A stretch of 13,190 bases of DNA from an uncultured Porphyromonas sp. GTDB lineage: Bacteria > Bacteroidota > Bacteroidia > Bacteroidales > Porphyromonadaceae. Below are positions 1 through 4,270 of the stretch, piece after piece (the stretch's first letter is position 1; every line of letters begins with the position of its first letter). The notes beneath the pieces are model-generated. The model worked only from the letters and a program-made list of their open reading frames with translations, ran no database searches and had not been told where the DNA came from. The stretch spans positions 1 through 13,190 of the forward strand of contig USJF01000024.1 in assembly GCA_900554935.1 (NCBI GenBank), read 5' to 3'. The translations under genes and the position numbers were made by a program.

Positions 1-60
1 AAACAAGCTATTGACGGTTGCCTTTACAATCGTCACAAGAAGAACCAAATTTCACTCTGA
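1..60 (+). CDS. Possible 3' end of an unidentified gene (partial)
   Basis: Frame 1 is open from the left edge to a TGA at 58-60 and would give a 19-residue C-terminus ending NQISL. I do not recognise the product. The main support is positional: the stop lies within the 5' arm of a terminator-like hairpin (49-90) followed by five T's, as expected at the end of a plus-strand gene. Frame 2 is also open until a TAG at 80-82, so the frame is not certain. The piece is too short for a family assignment. Confidence 0.3.
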   Translation, partial: KQAIDGCLYNRHKKNQISL

Positions 61-100
61 TTATGATGCAAAACGAGCATAGGGTGAAATAACACTTTTT
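49..100 (+). terminator. Terminator-like stem-loop at the left edge
   Basis: The arm ATTTCACTCT at 49-58 pairs with AGGGTGAAAT at 81-90 over all ten positions, counting one G-U pair (56/83). An inner ATGC/GCAT pairing is possible in the loop. Five T's follow at 96-100 after a five-base gap. The A-T rich lower stem and the gap before the T-run make it a moderate rather than ideal intrinsic terminator. The absence of a matching A-run to the left argues for plus-strand use. Confidence 0.45.
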
Positions 101-130
101 AACCGTATAAATTTGGTGGTAATCATAGAT

Positions 131-174
131 TGCCCCCACGTCGGAGGGGCGTTAGCCCCGAACGACTGGGGGTA
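131..174. repeat. Large imperfect palindrome (hairpin 1)
   Basis: CCCCCA at 133-138 pairs with TGGGGG at 167-172. GTCG at 140-143 pairs with CGAC at 163-166. GGGGC at 146-150 pairs with GCCCC at 155-159 around a GTTA loop. Fifteen pairs with one bulge and one small internal loop make a very stable stem. No T-run follows on either strand, so it is not an ordinary intrinsic terminator. It is the first of four palindromes packed into 245 bp. Confidence 0.7.
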
Positions 175-193
175 AGCAATGGCACACGTATAT

Positions 194-279
194 ATTCGAC
201 CCCTTGCGGGTCGGACAATATGAACTTAGTCATCAAAGATAATCCTAGAATAGGTTGTCCGACCCACAAGGGGTCGAAT
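194..279. repeat. 25-bp inverted repeat with one mismatch flanking 36 bp
   Basis: The arm at 194-218 and the arm at 255-279 are reverse complements over 25 bp with one mismatch. They flank a 36-bp A/T-rich centre (219-254). Each arm also contains its own palindrome, CGACCC-N5-GGGTCG (197-213 and 260-276), so the DNA or RNA could form either one long stem or two short ones. The centre contains CAAAGATA at 234-241, which on the minus strand reads TATCTTTG, a match to the Bacteroidales -7 consensus. No TTTG lies 19-21 bp upstream of that box. Confidence 0.75.
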
Positions 280-303
280 GGTAGGGGTGGTTCGGGTTTT
301 TGT

Positions 304-339
304 CCCCTAGTCATCGGCTCTACGAGCCTCGACTAGGGG
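304..339. repeat. Palindrome (hairpin 3)
   Basis: CCCCTAGTC at 304-312 pairs perfectly with GACTAGGGG at 331-339. Inside it GGCTC at 316-320 pairs with GAGCC at 324-328 around TAC. This gives fourteen pairs with one internal loop. No T-run follows, so termination is not obvious. Confidence 0.7.
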
Positions 340-351
340 CTATGATCCGTC

Positions 352-374
352 TGACCTCCCACGAGGGGAGGTCA
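352..374. repeat. Palindrome (hairpin 4), related in sequence to the 624-645 terminator stem
   Basis: TGACCTCCC at 352-360 pairs perfectly with GGGAGGTCA at 366-374 around ACGAG. The stretch 353-366 matches the terminator stem at 627-640 at 13 of 14 positions, which suggests the two hairpins share an origin. Unlike that terminator it lacks a T-run on either side. Confidence 0.65.
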
Positions 375-430
375 TTCAAGGTAAGTCTCTTCTCTAATGC
401 GTAACCCCTGCCTACTGCCTGCCTCTCTGC

Positions 431-545
431 CGAGTTACAAACTAAGTAAAAGCCGAGTTACAAACTCAGCAAAGACGGAGTTACAAACTCAGTAAAGGCG
501 GAGTTACAAACTCGCTGTGGGTAGAGATACAGTCTCGGTAATCGC
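431..545. repeat. Array 1: five palindromic units with exact 23-bp period
   Basis: The core GAGTT-ACA-AACTC, a 13-bp palindrome with 5-bp arms, starts at 432, 455, 478 and 501. A diverged but still palindromic version, GAGATACAGTCTC, starts at 524. Every step is exactly 23 bp. The first unit has lost the last arm base (AACTA). Linkers of 10 bp are less conserved and tend to end in GC. The units are contiguous, with no unique spacers, so this is not a CRISPR array. A related four-unit array lies at 8172-8263. The function is unknown: the options are a binding-site array for a dimeric DNA-binding protein, or a dispersed intergenic repeat family. Confidence 0.85.
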
Positions 546-584
546 CTAGATCTGGTGTTGAGCGTCAGTGGGGTATAGAGGCTA

Positions 585-594
585 GGAGCGCTCC
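585..594. repeat. Perfect 10-bp palindrome GGAGCGCTCC
   Basis: GGAGCGCTCC is a perfect palindrome bracketed by two direct copies of GAGGCTA (578-584 and 595-601). It lies between array 1 and the terminator of the DUF4248 gene. Nothing in the surroundings fixes a role. The rest of 546-617 shows no gene and no further structure. Confidence 0.4.
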
Positions 595-617
595 GAGGCT
601 ATTGCAGGGGTTGAAAC

Positions 618-645
618 AAAAAAAAGGACCTCTCACGAGGTCCTT
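618..645 (-). terminator. Rho-independent terminator of the DUF4248 gene
   Basis: Read on the minus strand, AAGGACCTC and GAGGTCCTT form a perfect 9-bp stem with a 4-base loop (plus-strand positions 624-632 and 637-645). Eight consecutive T's (plus-strand A's at 618-625) begin with the last two stem pairs. It lies about 50 bp downstream of the stop of the minus-strand gene ending at 696, the expected place for its terminator. Confidence 0.9.
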
Positions 646-695
646 ATAAAGGGGGTGCTATTGCTAAGGAGTGGGGCGATCCCCTTTGTGGGTAG

Positions 696-998
696 CTACA
701 GTGGTTGCCCCATATAGTGGACTATCAGCTGTAGCTGTAGGGTGGTAAAGCTCCGCTTACGTGGGTGCCAATTGACCTCCTCTAGTGCGGTGCGTAGTTT
801 GGGGTAGCCTGCGATCTCTCGTCGTAGAGCTCGGCTTGCGCTCTTAGGTGAGATGTCGGGGAAGTAGAGGCAGGCGGTGGACTTTACCCCTTGGTTGCGT
901 GCCAATACCTCTGGTAGCGGGGGTAGCTTATCAGGTATCACACCAGTGTCTCTCACCCCCTTTGGAGAGACCATTTTGAAAAACTGTAATTCGCTCAT
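696..998 (-). CDS. DUF4248 family protein (small, capsule-locus associated)
   Basis: This encodes a 100-residue basic protein. From residue 40 onward (ACLYFPDISPKSASRALRRE, then a second basic half containing LIVHYMGQP) it matches what I know of DUF4248: a hydrophobic YFP start, two Arg/Lys-rich helices and a closing L-I-V-x-Y-x-G-x-P. The biochemical role of DUF4248 is not established. In Bacteroidales such genes commonly sit at capsule loci near HU-like and amidase genes, which fits the polysaccharide operon diverging from it here. An in-frame ATG exists 15 codons upstream (1041-1043). However, the -7 box at 1048-1055 places transcription start at about that ATG, so the ATG at 996-998 is the likely start. 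No clear Shine-Dalgarno precedes it. A strong terminator follows at 618-645, so the gene is probably monocistronic. The family call is from remembered pattern, not a search. Confidence 0.75.
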   Translation of the reverse strand: MSELQFFKMVSPKGVRDTGVIPDKLPPLPEVLARNQGVKSTACLYFPDISPKSASRALRREIAGYPKLRTALEEVNWHPRKRSFTTLQLQLIVHYMGQPL

Positions 999-1047
999 AG
1001 TACTGGTATAGAGTTGATTATTAAAAAGTCGTCTATCAATCACAAGG

Positions 1048-1079
1048 CAAAGGTAGTCACAAATAATTTTATATGCAAA
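1048..1079 (-). promoter_or_regulatory. Bacteroidales sigma-ABfr promoter for the DUF4248 gene
   Basis: On the minus strand, TTTG (plus 1076-1079) is followed after exactly 20 bp by TACCTTTG (plus 1048-1055). This matches the known Bacteroides consensus TTTG-N19-21-TAnnTTTG in full. Transcription would start around 1040. That makes the ATG at 1041-1043 unusable and supports the start at 998, with a leader of about 40 bases. Confidence 0.85.
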
Positions 1080-1152
1080 TTATATCGCAAATAAAGTTAT
1101 TGATACTTTACTCACTTATTGCTATTTTCCCACTAGAAACCTTTGATGCCGT

Positions 1153-1250
1153 GTGATATATTGTAGAAATTCCGTGACGCTATTATTAGTGTCAAAAAAA
1201 CTACCTATTATTATCAAAATATATCACTTGTAAATCTATATCACGATATA
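1153..1250. promoter_or_regulatory. Three TATATCAC motifs upstream of the glycosyltransferase promoter (possible operator)
   Basis: The octamer TATATCAC occurs as GTGATATA at 1153-1160, as TATATCAC at 1220-1227, and again at 1237-1244 within the perfect palindrome TATATCACGATATA (1237-1250). The first two form a 10-bp inverted repeat (1153-1162 with 1218-1227). They lie 50-150 bp upstream of the plus-strand promoter and also upstream of the divergent one. Repeated palindromic motifs there suggest a regulator site, but the region is A/T-rich, which raises the chance of coincidence. Confidence 0.35.
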
Positions 1251-1298
1251 TTTGTCTAGCACTTCATCTACTGCTACCTAAAAAATGTGAGGTGATTA

Positions 1299-1330
1299 TT
1301 TGGTTGGTGTTATATAAATTCATACCTTTG
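1299..1330 (+). promoter_or_regulatory. Bacteroidales promoter for the polysaccharide operon
   Basis: TTTG at 1299-1302 and TACCTTTG at 1323-1330 are separated by exactly 20 bp, a full match to the sigma-ABfr consensus. Transcription would start near 1336-1340, leaving a leader of about 95 bases before the glycosyltransferase ATG at 1435. No intrinsic terminator, riboswitch or UpxY-type gene is visible in that leader. Confidence 0.85.
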
Positions 1331-1434
1331 TGCCGTGAATAATAGGATATAAATGTTATAAAATGCCAATAGTCTCCACTTATAGAGCGGTATTTTGGTA
1401 TGTTGAGGTGACAAATTAGCGGTATTAAAGGTCT

Positions 1435-2562
1435 ATGAAAGTCCTGCAGTTTGGAAAGTTTTACCCCGTAAGGGGCGGTGTTGAGAAGGTGATGGAGCTC
1501 CTTCGCAACAATCTTCCTACTCGTGGTATTGATTGTGACCTCCTTTGCAGTAGTTACGTTGCAGCACCATATAGCGAGGTGGCTCATAAGGATGGCGGTA
1601 CCACTTATGTCTGCAAAACCCTCTTTAGGAAGTTTGGTACCACCTTTTCACCTCAATTGCTCAGTAAGCTACGCGAGATCCAAGGGCATTACGATTTGAT
1701 CCATATTCACCACCCCGATCCTATGGCTGGCTGGGTGCTGAAGCACTCTGGCTACCAAGGGAAAGTGGTATTGCACTGGCATAGCGATGTCTTGGTGCAT
1801 CCTTGGCTTTATAAATTGTACCAACCGATAGAGGAGTGGCTACTTCAGCGAGCAGATAAGGTGGTTGGTACCACACCTGTGTATGTGAATAACAGCCCGC
1901 AGATAGCCAATGGGCTACAAGATCGCTCCAAGCTCACTTACATGCCGATTGGGATCTCTCCACAAGAGCCTAATCGCTCACTAGTGGAGAAGATACAAGC
2001 TAAGTACCGTGGCAAGCGCCTGCTCCTTACTATTGGCCGATTGGTACCCTATAAAGGTATGAAGTACTTAGTGGATATGGCGTCGCATCTCGGCGATGAG
2101 TATCTGGTGTTGATAGCTGGGCAGGGACCTCTAAAGCAGGAGCTACAGCAGCAGATTGTGGCACAAGGGCTAGAGGGTAAGGTGAAGCTACTGGGCTTTA
2201 TTTCTGATGAGGAGAAGGTAGCTTACCTAGAGGCGTGTCATCTCTTTGTGCTTAGTTCGATTACCAAGAACGAGGCCTTCGCCATTGTACAGCTGGAAGC
2301 GATGAGCCTCCAAAAGCCAGTAGTGAGCACCGAGATTGCCGATAGTGGGGTATCGTGGGTGAATAGAGACAGAGAGTCGGGCCGTACCGTACCGGTGAAG
2401 GATGGCAAGGCTCTGGCTGAAGCGGTAGAGGAGATATTTGAGAGTGAGGAGAGCTACCAGGGCTATGCCCGTAGAGCGAAAGCACGCTTTGAATCGCTCT
2501 TTACCATTGATGCCATGATTGATCGCTGCGTAGAGATTTACAAGGAGATTCAAAAGAACTAA
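1435..2562 (+). CDS. Family 4 (GT-B fold) glycosyltransferase
   Basis: This 375-residue protein likely transfers a sugar from a nucleotide donor to a lipid-linked glycan on the cytoplasmic face of the inner membrane. The N-terminal domain opens MKVLQFGKFYPVRGGVEK, with the Gly-Gly loop (14-15) typical of GT4. The C-terminal Rossmann domain shows IGRLVPYKG (200-208, with R202 and K207 expected to contact donor phosphate). It also has the retaining GT-B E-x7-E motif as EAFAIVQLE (E280, E288). There is no signal peptide or membrane helix. It is the first gene after a perfect promoter, and the phosphoglycosyl transferase follows 64 bp later. Length is normal for GT4. The donor sugar cannot be read from sequence. 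The start is the first ATG in frame with the domain; the Shine-Dalgarno is weak. Confidence 0.93.
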   Translation: MKVLQFGKFYPVRGGVEKVMELLRNNLPTRGIDCDLLCSSYVAAPYSEVAHKDGGTTYVCKTLFRKFGTTFSPQLLSKLREIQGHYDLIHIHHPDPMAGWVLKHSGYQGKVVLHWHSDVLVHPWLYKLYQPIEEWLLQRADKVVGTTPVYVNNSPQIANGLQDRSKLTYMPIGISPQEPNRSLVEKIQAKYRGKRLLLTIGRLVPYKGMKYLVDMASHLGDEYLVLIAGQGPLKQELQQQIVAQGLEGKVKLLGFISDEEKVAYLEACHLFVLSSITKNEAFAIVQLEAMSLQKPVVSTEIADSGVSWVNRDRESGRTVPVKDGKALAEAVEEIFESEESYQGYARRAKARFESLFTIDAMIDRCVEIYKEIQKN

Positions 2563-2591
2563 ACAAAATAGATAATAACTACTTTCTTCAC

Positions 2592-2621
2592 TACCGTAGG
2601 AGGGCTATGGTAAGGAACTAA
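2592..2621 (+). promoter_or_regulatory. Hairpin with exposed GGAGGG and a 4-codon ORF ahead of the PGT gene
   Basis: TACCGTAG (2592-2599) can pair with CTATGGTA (2605-2612) through eight pairs, one of them G-U, leaving GAGGG in the loop. The strong GGAGGG is correctly spaced for ATG at 2607, which opens a four-codon reading frame ending TAA at 2619-2621. That stop is five bases before the PGT ATG at 2627. The arrangement suggests translational coupling or leader control, but could equally be chance. Confidence 0.3.
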
Positions 2622-2626
2622 GTGAA

Positions 2627-3370
2627 ATGATGAATGAAATGATTACCTGGACAAGTCTTGATAGCGAGAGACAAGAAGTAGCACACGCAACTGGAGACAG
2701 AGCCTTGAGCCTGAACCACGTCGCACAACACGAGGTGGAGCAGGCTGAGGGGTCTGATGCTGGTTCGAGTAGACAAGTCTTTTACAACGCCATAAAGCGG
2801 GTGTCGGATATCGTGATAGCGGTAGGTGGCGGACTGGTTTTTGCTCTTCCAATTATAGTAATTGCCTTCTTGGTATGGTGCGAGGACAAGCACTCTCCTA
2901 TCTTTAAGCAAGAGCGTATTGGCAAGGGTGGAAAGCCTTTTACCCTTTATAAGTTTAGAAGTATGCGGATCGATGCCGAGAAGGGTGGCCAGCCACAGCT
3001 CTGCGCTACCAAGGACCGTGACCCGCGCCTTACCAAAGTGGGAGCTTTTATCCGCAATTACCATCTCGATGAGTTTCCACAGCTATGGAATATCCTACGT
3101 GGTGATATGAGCTTTGTAGGGTATCGTCCGGAGCGTAAGTATTATATCGATAAGATCGTTGAGGCCAACCCTCGCTATGAGGAGCTATACGGTATGCGCC
3201 CAGGTGTTTTTAGCGAAGCTACTCTCTACAATGGTTACACCGATACTCTGGACAAGATGCTACACCGGCTTGAGATGGATCTCGACTATATTGATGATCC
3301 TAGTATCACTAGGGACCTCTCTATTATCTGGAAGACGACATTATCTATCCTTAGCTTCAAGACGTTTTGA
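2627..3370 (+). CDS. Initiating phosphoglycosyl transferase (sugar transferase, PglC/WcaJ-like core)
   Basis: This 247-residue enzyme of the Bacterial_transf (PF02397) family would move a sugar-1-phosphate from a UDP-sugar onto undecaprenyl phosphate, the first step of glycan assembly. After an acidic soluble N-terminus of about 55 residues comes one hydrophobic re-entrant segment (61-84, containing P75), as in monotopic PGTs. Next come the donor motif KFRSM (109-113) and the catalytic Asp-Glu pair in LDEFPQLWN (D148, E149). GDMSFVGYRPE and RPGVFSEATLYNGY follow. The last replaces the usual PGITGLAQ with a variant I associate with Bacteroidota. It lacks the four-helix N-terminal domain of full WbaP/WcaJ. 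ATG codons at 2627, 2630 and 2639 are all possible starts. Its place between GT4 and Wza fits polysaccharide initiation. Sugar specificity is unknown. Confidence 0.92.
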   Translation: MMNEMITWTSLDSERQEVAHATGDRALSLNHVAQHEVEQAEGSDAGSSRQVFYNAIKRVSDIVIAVGGGLVFALPIIVIAFLVWCEDKHSPIFKQERIGKGGKPFTLYKFRSMRIDAEKGGQPQLCATKDRDPRLTKVGAFIRNYHLDEFPQLWNILRGDMSFVGYRPERKYYIDKIVEANPRYEELYGMRPGVFSEATLYNGYTDTLDKMLHRLEMDLDYIDDPSITRDLSIIWKTTLSILSFKTF

Positions 3371-3410
3371 GTGTGCTCTAATGATTCACTATCATTAAAT
3401 AAATTTTTTC

Positions 3411-3418
3411 TACCTTTG
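3411..3418 (+). promoter_or_regulatory. -7 promoter element immediately before the Wza gene
   Basis: TACCTTTG at 3411-3418 is identical to the -7 boxes of the two full promoters at 1048-1055 and 1323-1330. No TTTG lies 19-21 bp upstream; the corresponding bases read CACT. If used, transcription would begin at or within a few bases of the ATG at 3424, giving a leaderless or nearly leaderless message. Readthrough from the promoter at 1299 would also transcribe the gene. Confidence 0.5.
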
Positions 3419-3423
3419 TGCCC

Positions 3424-4251
3424 ATGAAAAAATTAGTAAATAAACTATCTCTCTGGAGTTGTCTTGCATTGCTTCTCTTGGTGAGTTCCTGTAAGTCGGT
3501 TAAAGATATCACTTACCTACAGGATATGGAGTATCTGAGAGCTTACAAGGCTCGCTATGACTCCAAGGCACTTATCAAGCCCGATGATAATATCCGTATT
3601 GTAGTGAATAGTTCACGACAAGAGCTAGCGGCTCCATTCAACCTGACTGTCTCATCGCAGATTCAGGTCTCTAGCGATGGCGCGGTTGGCTCTAAAGAGG
3701 TGAGCGGTGCCAGCACACAGGAGCGCCGGAATGTCTATCGAGTGAACCAGAGGGGAATGATCAATTTCCCTGTACTTGGGATGATTCAGGCTAGTGGAAT
3801 GACGGTGGATGAGCTCCAGAGCTCCATCGCTAATGCTATTGTCAATGGTGGCTACATTGCCGACCCAGAAGTCTATGCGGAGTACGCTGACTTTAGTTTT
3901 TACACCCTAGGGAGTCTAGAGCAGGGAAAGCATACGGTAGAATCTGGAAGTATTAATCTCCTGGAGGCGATCGCTATGTCGGGTGGTATTACGGATAAGG
4001 GCGACTTTGAGAAGGTATTGGTGCTGAGGAAGTCGGGTGATAGCTATATTATGATTCCTAATAATGTCAAGAGCACTGAGGTGATCAGTAGCCCTGCCTT
4101 TTATCTACAGCAGGGTGATATGATCTACGTGCCACCAAGATATGTGGAGGATGAGAAGGATGATACTTTCTGGCGTATCTTCGGCCGTATCACGAGCCTG
4201 ATTGCTTTGCCCACCTCTATTATATTGGCCATAACGCAATTGAAAAAGTAA
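3424..4251 (+). CDS. wza: Wza-type polysaccharide export lipoprotein
   Basis: This 275-residue outer-membrane polysaccharide export protein probably forms the periplasmic/outer-membrane exit channel working with the Wzc next to it. The N-terminus is a lipoprotein signal ending LVSSC, with C23 as the lipidated residue. The Poly_export region runs from about residue 48 (IKPDDNIRIVV) through NFPVLG (114-119) and TVDELQ. An SLBB-like repeat starts with YTLGSLEQGK at 160. A short C-terminal hydrophobic stretch (about 258-272) precedes the last lysines; in this short Wza type it would be the membrane-spanning helix. A GTG at 3418 would extend the protein by two residues, but it overlaps the -7 box, so the ATG at 3424 followed by MKKLVNK is preferred. 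The stop lies 19 bp before the kinase start. Clearly Wza family; the polymer is unknown. Confidence 0.93.
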   Translation: MKKLVNKLSLWSCLALLLLVSSCKSVKDITYLQDMEYLRAYKARYDSKALIKPDDNIRIVVNSSRQELAAPFNLTVSSQIQVSSDGAVGSKEVSGASTQERRNVYRVNQRGMINFPVLGMIQASGMTVDELQSSIANAIVNGGYIADPEVYAEYADFSFYTLGSLEQGKHTVESGSINLLEAIAMSGGITDKGDFEKVLVLRKSGDSYIMIPNNVKSTEVISSPAFYLQQGDMIYVPPRYVEDEKDDTFWRIFGRITSLIALPTSIILAITQLKK

Positions 4252-4270
4252 GCGACAAGCAGATAGAGCT

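Noticed and set aside
194..279. Insertion sequence ends
   Set aside because: Only 36 bp lie between the arms, there is no transposase and no visible target duplication.
123..336. Overlapping open frames on both strands (63 and 68 residues)
   Set aside because: They arise from the palindromes at 131-339, where both strands read alike. The products are low-complexity with no family resemblance, and no ribosome site is visible.
431..545. CRISPR array
   Set aside because: The units are contiguous with only a 10-bp linker of similar sequence. There are no unique spacers of 25-40 bp and no cas genes.
1323..1434. Riboswitch or attenuator in the 95-base leader
   Set aside because: I found no strong hairpin followed by a T-run and no known riboswitch motif in the leader.
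1264..1587. 107-residue minus-strand ORF
   Set aside because: It runs antisense across the perfect promoter at 1299-1330 and the start of the GT4 gene, with no recognisable domain.
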